The translations under genes were made by a program, and so were the position numbers. From NCBI GenBank assembly GCA_020881915.1, contig JAJFPB010000004.1, positions 3,782,001 through 3,846,000 of the forward strand: a DNA stretch of 64,000 nt. Direction: 5' to 3'. Within the stretch, counting starts at the first letter, position 1. Each line of letters opens with the position of its first letter. The notes beneath the pieces were generated by a model that worked only from the letters and a program-made list of their open reading frames with translations, ran no database searches and had not been told where the DNA came from. The stretch comes from Paramyrothecium sp. XJ0827 (taxonomy: Eukaryota; Ascomycota; Sordariomycetes; Hypocreales; Stachybotryaceae). Shown here piece by piece: positions 13,121 to 24,803 of this stretch.

Positions 13121-13245
13121 GATGAAGAGGCGCGTAAGAACGCGGAGGGGACAGTTTCAGGCTGGATTGAAGACTGAACTTGGGGGGGAACTGTGAGACC
13201 CTTGATCGGCTTGGGGAATATTCATTTTCTCTGGGGAAGATGAAG

Positions 13246-13254
13246 ATATATATA
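13246..13254 (-). promoter_or_regulatory. Candidate TATA box for cbh1
   Basis: ATATATATA, read as TATATATAT on the minus strand, begins about 125 bases upstream of the cellobiohydrolase ATG, a sensible distance for a highly expressed secreted enzyme. It is judged by position and composition only. Confidence 0.45.
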
Positions 13255-14908
13255 CGCAAAATCCTCAAAGTAAATCTATCTTGGAACGATGCTCTGAAGC
13301 CGTCTGGAGGCGAAGACATCTGGAAACAGTCCCGTCCGGCCCGACATCCCAAAGAGATGGCAAGGCATCGTGTCATTCCGCGAAGGCCAGCCCACTTCGC
13401 CACCGTATTGTTGGACAATATTGAATCGCGTGTTCAACCTGGGGAGGAATCAACGGTCGACAAGCGCTGTCCAGACCGCGGAACCGCGGGAACGAAGGTC
13501 ACGAAGTCGGGAAACGGCGGGGCGTCCGACGTACCGCGAGGGCTCGATTGGTTAGCACGATACGTCGGAGCATCGTCGCCCTTCCTGCTCTCCGCAATTT
13601 GCGGGGGGAGGCTACAAAGCGATGCTATTCCAAGTTCTCCATCCGGGCACATTCCTTGTAATTCGACGGAGTGTCATGTTCCTGAACGGCGAGGCTCTTT
13701 GGGGAGAAAGGGAGGCGATGTGGGGTCCATGTAACCCACCCTAATATATTCCACCTATCACTCCATGTCGTCAACAAGGCCGTACCTTGGGCCTCGATGC
13801 GGCTGCAGGCCTTGGCATTGGCGAGCGAGATCGAGTCGATCTTGGCAAGGGGCAACCCGTTGGAAGGTGTGTGCCCTGCCACAAGAGTGTGTGTTGTGCA
13901 GATGATGATCATTGACCCTCAATAGACAAGAAACGTGCTGCCAAGTCGCTTGGTATTGTCCAAGAGATCGATCAACATTGACCAAGAAAAGATCAGCGCT
14001 GCAGGGACATTTCCAATCGTCTGGACACTCGATATTGAAATTAACTTGACGTCGTACCATGGTTAGAGTTCGATATACGGTAGCGAGAACAATTGAGCTC
14101 TTTCCTGGAGATAGCCGCCGGCTAGTTTCCATCAAGACGCCGGTTCCTTACTCCTAATCCAGCTTGAGAGCGCATACTTTGGCGCCGAGACCTCCAAAAC
14201 AGGGCCCTCGGTTGAGCATCTGCGAAGGCCGGGCTGCCCGAACTACCGACGAAAGATGCAAGTCATCGACATACAGTCAGGCGCGTGTTTGCCACTCAGG
14301 CTACGGCCACAGCTCGACCCATTGAGTGAGGGGATTTTGGCAAATCGGACGATGGGCCGTCATCTCATGTGAGCAAGGACGGAAGGGACACGAAAAAGGG
14401 GCGTCTGGGGAAGCCCAGCACCCTCCGACGTCCAAATAGGGGTTTGGCGTTGCCGAAAGTTGGGGTCAAGTACCGGGGAGACCGGGGTTCGAGAAGAAGG
14501 GAAAAGTTGGGGTAAGAGGAATTGGCTGACGGGCCATCGCCCGTAGTTTGCGTGGCTCGTTGCCGGAGCGTCGATTGCTTATCTCGTTATCTCGTGGTTG
14601 TGCAGTTCGAGCAAGAAAACGACCCTTGAAGTTACGTCAAAGAATGAAGCCATCGCCAAGTCCCTGCCATGCAGTAGGCCGACCAAGATCTGCGATGAGG
14701 TGATCTTGGCTCACCACGTGTTAAATAGTGTTGCGACGCTGAACGGGCTTGGCCCTGCACCGATTGGGCTGCGAGCTCTTAAAGGGCTGCGTACTCTGTG
14801 TCGATCTTCTTATTTATATTGTCGTGCCTGGCTCACGTTGCGTCGATCGGAAACGCTTGATTCATCATGTCAGGGTCGTTCGTAATAGAGATTTACGAGA
14901 AATGATGG

Positions 14909-14919
14909 CCCCCCCCCCC
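14909..14919. repeat. Homopolymer run of 11 C
   Basis: A C run in the intergenic region between cbh1 and cdh. Its length may be unreliable. Confidence 0.85.
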
Positions 14920-16110
14920 TTCTTCTTCAGATGACAGACAGTCCCGAACCCACGAGCGTCCGGCAGTTGTGAAAAAGGCGGGGTTGGCCAATCGCCTCTC
15001 CCCTGCTCGGGTTAGTCATCCTTATTGACAGGTACCCTATAGCCTGCTAGATGCATCGTCAGGTTTCCACCTATCAAGGGGCTTATCATCCCTGCTTCAC
15101 AACTGCTATTTTCATCGATTGACAACCCTGCCGACATAATATAATCTCGCAGTTCTCTCCGGTCTTTCGAAGAATGGTAGCCGGCTTTTGTGCCCGCGAT
15201 TCAGCTCTTCAACACTCATCCTGTTGCACTTGTGACGAATAAACACCAACAAGCACTAAGGCTACATTGGACCTTCAGCCATGACATGCGAGCTTCCAAC
15301 CCTCAACTCTGACAAAGGGTGGCAGCTCTAGCCCTTTCCCAACGGCAGTCTATGAACTCGTCAGAGGCAAACACACCATGGCCGGCGCCATTTGATGCGG
15401 CTCCGGGTGCCGGTCATTGGGAGCAATCAACCTCAGACAAACAGATCTCCACAATTCGTCCTCCTGAAACTTCTACGCTAATAACTTCGGCACTTGGCGT
15501 GGCGCCAAGCATCGTTCTTCCAAGTCGGCGGCGCCGTTTGGCCGTATCCACAGCATTTCTAGTTCGAACGCACTATCCACTCAGAACAATGCCCAGACGC
15601 AACGTCCAATCGATGGCCGCGCGTTTCTCAACCAGGGCACATAAGCTCCATTTGGCGTCCTCGCAATCACAACCTTGACTCGAGATAGATTGGCACAGCT
15701 TCTAGTAGCATCCACTCACAACAAATTCATTACTGAACAACCCTGACAATACCCGGTGTTCCCACCGATCTAGGGCCTTCATCTGTTTGTCAAAGCCGGG
15801 TGTCCGGTCCCGCCCCGGTGGATTCAGGGCCGATGAGATCTAAACGTGAGGTTTGTCCTATTTAAACGAAATGCCTGCCGTCATGAGTTGGGCTTTTGTT
15901 CTCAGTCGTCCAGCTCAGGCTACGGTACCTCTGCGATAACCTTTTTCTTCTGCTTTGCACTGGGTGCGCTCCTTCTTTTACGCGACAGGCATCGCATCGT
16001 TCTTTGGTACTTCTCGTACCGTTTTCCCTTTTTACACAAAAGAAGTCTCATTCGACCTTTCAGCCACTCATTACACACTACCCTGAGCTCAGCTCTCAAA
16101 CTCAGTTATC

Positions 16111-18520
16111 ATGACTTTCGTTTCCGCTGTGACGGGCTTGCTTGCCCTGTCCACGATGGCCGTGGCCCAATCCACTGCACACGTTGACGAAGCCACTCAA
16201 ATCTCATTCCAGCAATGGACTGACACTAAGTCGGGCATGAGCTTTGGCTTGGCCCTGCCTGAGACCCCTGGCAAGGACTTCATCGGCCAGATCTCGGCCC
16301 CCATTACCGCTGGTTACGCCGGTATCTCCCTCGGTTCCGTTATGAACAATCGGTACCAGTTGGTCGCGTTCCCCAACAATGGCAAGGTGCTCTCCTCGCT
16401 CCGCCTGTCAACCACCTATGCCAACCCCTCTGTTGTCGAGGATGCCAATGTCAAGATCAAGACTATCCCCGATGGCACTTCCGTCACAGAAACCGGGTTT
16501 ACCTGGACCTTCCTTTGCGAGGGCTGCATCACGGGTGACTCGAAAGCATTCGATGTCACACAGGAGAACACCGTCCTTGGTTATGCGATCAGTACAACCG
16601 CCCTCACCGACCCAACCACTGCTGATGCCGTCCTGAACTACCACGGAGCCGGATTCGGAGGCTTCGGCATGAGCCTCGCAACTGCTAAGTCTGCTAATTA
16701 CGAGACTTGGGCTCAGCTTGCTGTTGACGATGCACCCACCGCCCCCGATGCCGGTACCCCTAGTCCTACCCCCGTGCCCGGTAACGTCACCACCATCATC
16801 TCCAATACCACATACGACTACATCATCGCTGGCGCTGGCGCTGCTGGCATCGTCGTTGCCGAACGCCTTGCCGAGGCGGGCGGCTCCGTTCTCCTGATCG
16901 AACGTGGAAAGGCCTCCTACTACTCTACTGGTGGAAAAGCCGTCATGGACTGGAACAACACAGTCACGCAGTACGAGGTGCCCGGAATGGCTTACTATCT
17001 TAGCTCTGCAAAGGAGACGGACCAATACTGTACCGACACTGCTGCCATGGCCGGCTGTATCCTAGGTGGCACCACTGCTATCAACGCCATGATGTATGTT
17101 CGTCCTCCCCCCGACGACTTCAACGACAAGTGGCCCGTTGGCTGGAAGTGGGATGATGTTAGCGCCGCAGCCGATCGTCTTTACGAGCGCACTCCCGGCA
17201 CCACCTCCGCTAGCATGGACGGCAAGCGTTACGACCAGGGTGCCTTTGATGCCATGTCGCAGTGGCTCAGCAGCAACGGATTTACTGAAGCGGACGGCTT
17301 GAATGAGCCGGAGAAGAAGCACTCCATGTATACTTATCCTCCTGTCATGGTAAGGACGCCTTGGTCACTAGATTGATATATCGGAAGCTAATTTGTGACA
17401 GGTTGCCAACGGCCTGCGTGCCGGTCCCGTCAGGGATTATCTCCCATTGGCCGAGAAGCTGCCAAACTTTAGCCTCACTCTTCAGTCTAAGGTCGTTCGC
17501 GCTATTCGAAATGGCAGCGCCATTACTGGTGTTGAGGTTGAGACTGGCAGCAACACCCGCCAGATCATTAACCTTAACCCAGGTGGCAGCGTAATTCTCG
17601 CCTCGGGCGCTCTTTCTACTCCTCGAATCTTGTTCAACAGCGGTATCGGCCCTGAGTCGCAGATTATGACTGTTGCCAACGGCTCGACGAATGTCAAGCT
17701 GCCTCCTCGTGCCGAATGGATCGATCTTCCCGTTGGCAAGCACTTGCAGGACCACGCCATCTTCACTGCGACCCTCAAGACTAAGCAGCCCCTGAAGGCG
17801 CTGCCTTCCACTGCTTTCACCGAACCCAGCCAGACGGATATTGATCTCTTCGCCCAGGGCTCTGGCCTCATGGCGCAATCCGGCCAACGCCTGAACTACT
17901 GGTCCAGCGTCAAGCTGGCCGATGGAACCGAGCACTTTTATCAGGGAACAGTCAATGCTCCTTCGGATGACACCATCAAGATCAAGCTCTACATGACCCA
18001 CGGAGCTACTTCCACGGGCTCCCTGGGTATCACTAGCTCCGGCAACACCGTCATTGTTGACCAGCCTTACCTCAACACAGACAACGACCGCGAGGCTGCT
18101 CTGGCCGCTCTTCAGCAGATCGTTGATTTTGCCTCCACGGGTAACAGCTCCCTTGTCGTTGCTGGTAACGCCACTGCCCAGAGCATGTCCGAAGAACACA
18201 CCAGCGGCAACCACTGGGTGGGTACTGCCCGCATGGGTGAGGAGAACGACGGTTCTAGCGTCGTCGACACCAACGCCAAGGTCTGGGGTACCGACAACCT
18301 CTTCGTCGTGGATGCCAGCATCCATCCTGATTTGGCCACTGGCAACAGCATGGCAATTGTCATGGTCGCTGCGGAGCACGCCGCCGAGAAGATCATCGCT
18401 GCTCATGGCGGCAGCAACAACAACAACGCCACGGCTCCCGCCACGGCTCCCGCCAAGTGCAAGCGCTCCCCTCGCGTCCAACGCAAGTTCCGCCGAGCCT
18501 CCCGCAACCTCTATGTTTAG
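16111..18520 (+). CDS. cdh: Cellobiose dehydrogenase (cytochrome plus GMC flavin domain, no CBM1)
   Basis: Exons 16111..17349 and 17402..18520 join to 785 residues. A signal peptide (MTFVSAVTGLLALSTMAVAQ) precedes the haem b cytochrome domain (about 25-205); its likely axial ligands are Met78 (GSVMNNRY) and His178 (NYHGAG), the same spacing as known dehydrogenases within two residues. A Pro/Thr linker (PTAPDAGTPSPTPVPG) leads to the GMC flavin domain with the FAD motif IIAGAGAAGIVVAERL, the GMC signature near GGTTAINAMMYVRP, catalytic His684 (NHWVGTA) and Asn728 (TGNSMA). The enzyme oxidises cellobiose to its lactone and can reduce lytic polysaccharide monooxygenases. The C-terminus is a short basic tail instead of a CBM1, so the class is one lacking the cellulose module (IIB or III; I cannot choose between them). 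It is divergent to cbh1. Confidence 0.95.
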
Positions 18521-18990
18521 GGACTGGTCCCCGAGACGGCTGTTTCATTATGTACATTACCAATTAAAAGACTTTGTATGAAAATCAAGACTCCCTCACA
18601 TTGCGCGGCGCGAATTCCTGGGTATAGATTAGGTCAACTTAAACTGTCATGCAGGACGTTTCAGAGGCGCACTAGTCTCCACATTTACGGGCCGTGACAG
18701 GTGACTGTTTGGACAAGGCTAATGCGGCCGAGATGAGATGGATTAGCTTTAGAAGAAGAAAAAAACTGTTCACGGCTTCTAGAATCTTGATGTTCGAAAC
18801 GTTGGTCATGGCCCATCAGAATCTAAATCGTAGCAGTGGTGATGATTAATATTGTTAGTCGCTCGTCATCCTAACACGAGGTATAGTATTTTGTACATGA
18901 GTGGAAATCCATCCTTTTTAAGACATCGTTCTGAAGTTATAAGCATTTCTCCTTCCCCGTCATCTCTTACACGTGATCAATCATCATCAC
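18521..18990. other. Convergent 3' intergenic region (cdh / p32)
   Basis: A short AT-richer stretch between two stop codons, expected to hold the two 3' UTRs. I see no gene in it. Confidence 0.7.
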
Positions 18991-19966
18991 TTAGGCGTCA
19001 ACGAAACCCTTGACGTTGTTCAGCCACCTGAGGTACTCGCGCTGCTCCTTGACGTCAACGTAGTCGGGGACGAAGACGGCAAGGGCCTGGGTGATGCCAC
19101 GCTCCTCCAGGAAGCGGTCCATCAGGACCTGCAGATCCTCGTCGAGGCTGCCGAAGGGAGGGCCGGGGTAGATGTCGGCGCGCTTCTGGGCGGACTCGGG
19201 GCTGTCGACCTTGGCGATCTTGGCGTCCTCGTAGTAGAACATGTTCTCGACGACAATGTTACCCTCCTGGGCGGTGGCGTCAATGGTCAGGGCGCCGGGG
19301 GTCTTGCCGGGCTTCTCGATCAGGATGGTCAGGTTGATAGGGGCGGTGGCATCCTCATCAAGGTCCTCCTCGAGGTCGTTCTCGAATTCCTCCTCGGCAC
19401 GGGCAGAGCGGGCACCGCCAGTAGACTGGACATGGCTCTGCTTGTTAGAGTTCTGAAGGGAATCCTCGCCGAACTCCTCGTCCTCGAGAGCAGCATCCTC
19501 GCTGTAGGGGTCGTAGCTAGTAATGTCGGCAATGGAGAAGCTGACAGTGATCCTGTACTTTGGGTTAGATCAGGGTCTCGAGGGCTGTCTTTGACAAGAT
19601 CGGAACTTACTTCTCGTCGCCAAAAGAGCGAGTCAGCTTGACAACCTCCTGGCCGGGGGTGTCGATGAGCTCGAAGGGGCCGTTCTCAAGGAAGTCCTTG
19701 ATGCTGGCAGGCTGCTGCTCCGAGGCCTTCATCTCCTCCTCGATCTGGATCTCGCTCTCGAGCTTGGCAGACAGCTCATCGTCGGTCTCGCCGGCGGCCG
19801 CCCTCCGGAAGGAGGAGGTGGTGAAAGCGGCGCGGGCTGGTCGCAACGCAGTGACGGAGGAGGTCTTGAGGAAGGTGCTGGGGCGGGCGGACTGACGCAA
19901 CGAAGCGGTAGTCAAGCGGGCAACAGCGCGAGGCGCAGAGCGCGCAAATGATCGGACAGACATCAT
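18991..19966 (-). CDS. Mitochondrial p32/Mam33-family acidic matrix protein
   Basis: Exons 19966..19611 and 19552..18991 join to 305 residues. The N-terminal 50 residues are Arg/Ser/Ala-rich without acids (MMSVRSFARSAPRAVARL), a typical mitochondrial presequence. The mature part starts with acidic helix-forming sequence (ETDDELSAKLESEIQIEEEM) and contains an internal acidic loop (FENDLEEDLDEDA). It ends with the conserved C-terminal helix region DRFLEERGITQALAVFVPDY then KEQREYLRWLNNVKGFV. This matches the p32/C1QBP/Mam33 fold, a doughnut-shaped trimer in the matrix linked to mitochondrial translation and oxidative phosphorylation. A second ATG follows immediately at 19963. The intron of 58 bases has a canonical GTAAGT donor. 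Confidence 0.9.
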
Positions 19967-20779
19967 CTTGATGGTGCAGGAGTCTCGATGGAATGGATTG
20001 AGAAGGATGGGAGATATGGTTGTAGAGCTGGTGAGTGGTGCTATTCAGGCTACGTCCTGCCGAAATTTTTAGGAAACGGGTCTGGAGCTCCGGGAGCACT
20101 GACCATGTCGAAAGTAACGTGATGGACGGGATGACTAAGCATTGGCTTGCTACTACGTACAGGAATGGATGCATAACACAAACTAAACGAGAAAGAAAGA
20201 GAGATTTTGCGAAATCTGAAATAAAGTCTTGTTAAAAAAAAGTCAATGGGACTTGATGCAATCTATTCATATGCATCGCTCTATAACAGTAACGGGCCTC
20301 TTCTGCGTCACTCTCTTCGCACTTCCTCATTCCGGACGTGCAGCCACTTCTGCGGGGTGGTTGCATAATAATGCTAGGCGGTTTGTATTCTTTCCAAAAT
20401 TTCCGAGACACGGAGAAGAGAAGAAAAACCCCCAATATTTCTCAACCTGGGCTATGATTCCAGGAGCAGAATGACATCGTCGTGATGAAGGACAGAACAG
20501 GTGTGAATCCGATTCGTAAACGGATTGCAGCTCGCTCCTATCCAACGCAGAGCTCCAATGTCTAGATGTGATGTGAAACGCGAAATGTGGAAAGCAAAGC
20601 TCATCATAGACTGGAGTCGCAACCACGGAGCGGCCTTATCACATTGGCAGCTGGTGACATAGCTGCTGAACTGGATATATTCCCAGCTCGGGTCGATTTC
20701 TGGTGTTTGCTCTCGACGAGAGCCAAATTTTGGAACATCCTGACCGATAACTACGTGATCCCAGGCCTTAGAGGCTGAG
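19967..20779. other. Intergenic region upstream of p32 and downstream of TMA16
   Basis: Both neighbours are on the minus strand, so this holds the p32 promoter and the TMA16 3' UTR. There is a short A run near 20233. I see no gene in it. Confidence 0.65.
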
Positions 20780-21492
20780 TTAGTTGAGCCCCTTTGAAGG
20801 GAAATCCGCAGGGCGCATTTGGCCGTTGCTGGATATCTTGACCCAAGGGAGTGTGCTGAGATAAGTCCATTCGCCTTCCCATCGCTGCAGAAGGGCAGCG
20901 TTTTCATCAGTCGTGATATCAGGTAATGCTATTCGAGGTTAGATGGGCGTCAATAGATGTGGCATCTCGGCGTAAAGTAACTAACAAAAGCCCTGCTGAT
21001 ACTCTGTCTCGAGTGCCGCAATCTTCATCTTGAGGAGATCCTCCCTAGCAGAGGGAGGTCGTCCAGGGCGCCTCGTCTTCTTCACTTCATCGTACTCCTC
21101 GTCGTACTTGTGAATGTATCTGTGTCATTGACGTTAGTCCATGTGAAAGGATACTACGCCCTATCGTGAAACGTACGAGCTTATTAGATCCTGAATTGCA
21201 GAGAGCTCCAGCGCCTTGCCACCGCTCTCTTGTATACTCTCATGGAAATGTGCTACTCGCTCGGCTGAGATGTGTGAGTGAGTGCTTTGGTGACAGAGTC
21301 CCTCACAATGAAGCTCTTACCGATGGGCTGTTCCTTCTTGTTGCGGGCTGCGGCAAGCTTTTCAAGCCTCTGGTCTCTTACACTTGCCTTGCGGAGCCGC
21401 ATCGAGTCCCTGGATTTTTCATGCAGAGAGTTGACCTGCCCTCCACGCTTTTTGGAGATTTGCTTCCTGGTCTTGTGGAGCGTGGTAGGCAT
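20780..21492 (-). CDS. Tma16-family translation machinery-associated protein
   Basis: Exons 21492..21321, 21264..21177, 21119..20986 and 20928..20780 join to 180 residues. The N-terminus MPTTLHKTRKQISKKRGG is strongly basic, followed by VRDQRLEKLAAARNKKEQP. The middle (RVAHFHESIQESGGKALELS) and the Tyr/Asp/Glu-rich segment (YIHKYDEEYDEVKKTRRPGR) lead to a C-terminal part with LPDITTDENAALLQRWEGEW and WTYLSTLPWVKIS. This order is that of fungal Tma16, which associates with 60S pre-ribosomes. All four exons are short, so no single long open frame reveals the gene; phases 1, 2, 1 at the three introns fit exactly. It is divergent to exonuclease 1, with 904 bases between start codons. Confidence 0.85.
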
Positions 21493-22396
21493 TGTGAAGA
21501 CGTTGGAATAAGAGTATGGTTCAATTTTAGGAGTAAAAAGAAGTGAGACGCCCTGCGTATTTGAGTGACTACTGAACGGGTAGATTCGATATCGCAAAGC
21601 CTGATCGCATAGATTTGATCTTTTCTTCACATGAGGAAGAGAAAGTGGCGGTTATTGCTCGGGTAGCCTAAAATGGCAATTGGGTTCTAGACTTTTTCTT
21701 GAAAAAAATTCCACGACCCCACCAGCCCGCCCACCAAGGAAGCCAGGGACCACCCACAAGTGGGCGGCAGAGACACCGTAAGGTAAGGTAAGGTACCTTA
21801 CCTAAGGTAGGGTGCTGTGAAGTGACCCTGTACTCTGTACTGGAGGGGCTCTTCACTGAAAAACCACCCTCCAAAAAGGCGGCATGACGTGGGGTCGGTT
21901 GCTGGGGGAATGGCTCTGCCGCTGATGCTAGACCACTCCTGGACGGTGTCCAGGCTCCGGACCCACCATCGCGCCTGTTGACGCGGTCCTGTCCGTGAAC
22001 GCAATTAAGGTACCCGGACGATAAGGATAAGAGCCTCCGGCGCGTTACTTCGAACAGGAGCCTGGCAAGCGGGACGTGGGACGACTTCTAATCCTCTAGC
22101 ATCTCAGCTCGACTCGCTCATTGCTAACCACCAGCTTAACATTTTCGGCCAGAGGCTCGCCTGCCTTGGGCTCCCCTCGCCGGCCGTTTGTTGTCACGGC
22201 TTTCTTTGTTTACAGTTTGTCGCGTCGGTGGCCAAAAACGCGTCTCGGTTTATCGCCTCTGCACATGGCCAGGTTCCAGCACCCACTGTGATAGACGCCT
22301 TTGGCTGTTGTTGGCAGTGGCAGCGGCGACGGCGGCAGTGGTGAAAGTTCTTGATCACCAGTATTTCCGGTCCGCATTCGCGGCAACGACGCAGCA
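21493..22396. other. Divergent promoter region TMA16 / EXO1
   Basis: This 904-base region has no coding exons that I can see. It carries a GGTAAGG-type tandem and palindromic island (listed separately) and a pyrimidine-rich part near 22100-22200 close to the EXO1 start. Confidence 0.6.
21778..21810. repeat. AAGGT tandem island with an 18-bp palindrome
   Basis: Repeated AAGGT units run into their inverted copies. Positions 21786-21803 form a perfect palindrome (AGGTAAGGTACCTTACCT). Similar short TAAGGTA/TACCTTA clusters occur near 33185, 58697 and 58757 in this window, always in intergenic DNA. Confidence 0.85.
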
Positions 22397-24803
22397 ATGG
22401 GCGTAACAGGTGCGTGGGTGACGATGCTGCCCGGAGGACATGCGTTTGGGCCACTAGGTGCTGACGTGAATCCAGGCCTCTTGCCGTTGTTGAAGTCCAT
22501 TCAGCGTCCCACTGAGTTGAAAAAGTTCCAGGGCCAAGTCCTGGGTGTAGACGCGTACGGATGGCTTCATCGAGCTGCGTACTCTTGTGCCAGCGAGCTC
22601 GGCCAAGGCTTGCCAACCAAGAAGTAAGTTATTCCATCCACACAAACGAGATATTGGGTCATGCTGACATGTGCAAAGGTACATCAACACAGCTATGCAT
22701 CGAGTGAGGATGCTGCAGCATTTTGGTGTCACTCCGTACATGGTCTTTGATGGTGACTTCCTCCCGAGCAAGGCCGGCACCGAGGACTCACGTGCCAAAA
22801 GCCGAGATGCGAAGAAGAAGTCGGCAATGGCGCTTCTCAAAGCTGGCAAGACTTCACAGGCCGTCAGCGAATTCCAGAAGTGTATTGATGTCACGCCTGA
22901 GATGGCCTCCTCGCTGATCCAACAGCTCAAGAAATTCGATATTCCATACGTCGTCGCCCCGTACGAGGCCGACGCCCAGCTTGTCTACCTTGAACGTAAA
23001 GGTCTCATCAACGGAATTCTTTCCGACGACTCGGATCTCCTCGTCTTCGGTGCCAAACGACTCCTCACCAAGCTTGATCAGTATGGCAACTGCATCGAAA
23101 TCAACCGACGGGACTTCTGTGCCTGTCGCGAGGTTTCATTGACCGGTTGGACCGATACCGAATTCCGGCGGATGGCCATTCTCAGCGGTTGTGATTATTT
23201 GAATGGACTGCCGGGTGTTGGTTTGAAGACAGCCTACCGCTTGGTTCGCCAAGCGAAGTCGCCCGAGAGAATCGTCAAAATGGTTCAATTCCAGGGCAAG
23301 CACGTCTCTGAGAACTACCTCACGCAGTTCTACCAGGCCGAGCTAACATTTCTTCATCAATGGGTCTTTTGTCCTGAGACGAAGGAACTGGTACACCTGA
23401 CGGAACTCGACGGCACACGAACCGCAGATGATATGCCGTTTCTTGGCTCATACGTCGAGCCTGCACTTGCACATGCTATTGCCAAAGGAGATGTCAACCC
23501 TATCACGAAAGCACCCATCGTTATCCCCACGACACCTTCAAAAAGGAGACACTCGCAGGCCAATCAGCCAGTCCCCGAGCAGCCTCGCACAAAGACGATC
23601 AATAATTACTTCAGAGGTCATCACCGTGTTCCCATGGGCGAGATGGACCCTAACTGCTTTACTGTCGACCCACAAAGGCTCTCACAACTTACCAATGGAG
23701 GCTTGGTTCCAAGGGTTTTTCCTTTGCCGCGGCCCTATCTGAATCCCGCAGGCCAGTCAACACAGCCAATACAGAGCCGCACATCTCCCAGGATTCAGCG
23801 CAGGCGCACCGAGCCTATTGCAAATCTACTGTCGCGTATGTCAGATACCGAGCCTCCTTCCACGTCGACTGTCACCGATATTCGAAACAATAGCAGCCCC
23901 GCCGTCGTCAAGTACGATACCCAGACTAGGCCCCCTAAGAAAGCTAGACTTTGCGATGAAAACAACGAAACTGAAGGGTCGCCCAAGAAGAGCAAATTCT
24001 TCCCTGCTACAAAAGACACTAAACGCCCACTCAGATCAAAAAGTGAGGCATACCTACTGTCTGATGATTCCATTGACGAGGTCCTCAACAATCTCCCGGA
24101 TATTGATGGCTGGCTGTCACCGAAGAAACCCAAAAAGACGATATGTGTTTTTGAGGAAAAATCAATGGAAAGCTCTCAACAAACAAGCCAAGAAAGTGAA
24201 GGGAGAGACGATAGCCAGGGATCCAACTCGGGAATAAGTCAGTCTACGGCACAGTCATCAGTTGTCGCTGAGACTGAGGACCCATATATTGGTAGTCCTC
24301 CCACATCGCAAGTATCTATGCCACCTCCTAAGCAGATTCGCCATGGCACGAAAATCCCGGTATCAACTACGCCATCGAGGTCAAGCATTAAACAATTCGC
24401 ATACTCGTCGAGTTCTTTGGCCACGCCCGCTTCATCCATGTCAAGCCGTTCATCTATCTTTAGTACAGCCTCGGCAGCTTCCACTGCTCCGTCGACAGCT
24501 CGTTCGCGTCTGACGCCGCTCCAGCGACTTGGGGCCAAGGCTCTGAATGCAACCGCGTCTCCAAAGCCTCTATCACGAGACCGGCAGCCTGCCGCTCGCA
24601 AGAGTGGATTCGGTGGTTTGCCAGTAAACCCCTCCTTCGTGCCGCTTCCGAAGGTGGACTTGAAGGAGGTAGAAGCGCTCAACAAATCCTGCGGTAGCGA
24701 GGATCAGATCATCCCTGATAGTGATGGGGAGGCCGAAGAAGCTGAGGAGGAATTCGACATTAAACCTCGCCGGCTAGATCTTTCCCGATTCGTTTGCTCG
24801 TAA
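22397..24803 (+). CDS. exo1: Exonuclease 1 (Rad2/FEN1-family 5'-3' exonuclease)
   Basis: Exons 22397..22409, 22476..22623 and 22679..24803 join to 761 residues. The first coding exon is only 13 bases; splicing it restores the family start MGVTGLLPLLKSIQ. The XPG-N and XPG-I nuclease core covers about 1-350, with metal-binding residues in the expected places: Asp30 (GVDAYG), Asp78 (VFDGD), the YEADAQ motif, SDDSDLL, and GCDYL followed by the helix-hairpin-helix LPGVGLKTAYRL. The C-terminal half is long, Ser/Pro/Lys-rich and probably disordered, with KSKFF at 491-495, which resembles the Mlh1-interacting box. The protein resects DNA ends and excises strands in mismatch repair and recombination, in the nucleus. 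It is divergent to TMA16. Confidence 0.95.

Larger units (their letters stand above)
13121..16110. other. Shared upstream region of the divergent cbh1/cdh pair
   Basis: Three kilobases separate the two start codons. The open frames inside (13180-13734 plus, 13758-14135 minus, 15319-15678 plus) show no domain and no plausible exon joins. A TATA-like stretch lies close to the cellobiohydrolase start. A pyrimidine-rich stretch (about 15900-16100) precedes the dehydrogenase start, as is common for fungal core promoters. There is a run of 11 C at 14909-14919. Confidence 0.6.

Noticed and set aside
17345..18481. 378-residue frame antisense to the cellobiose dehydrogenase
   Set aside because: It is the mirror of a strongly codon-biased exon and has no domain. 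Similar antisense frames lie opposite p32 and RasGAP.
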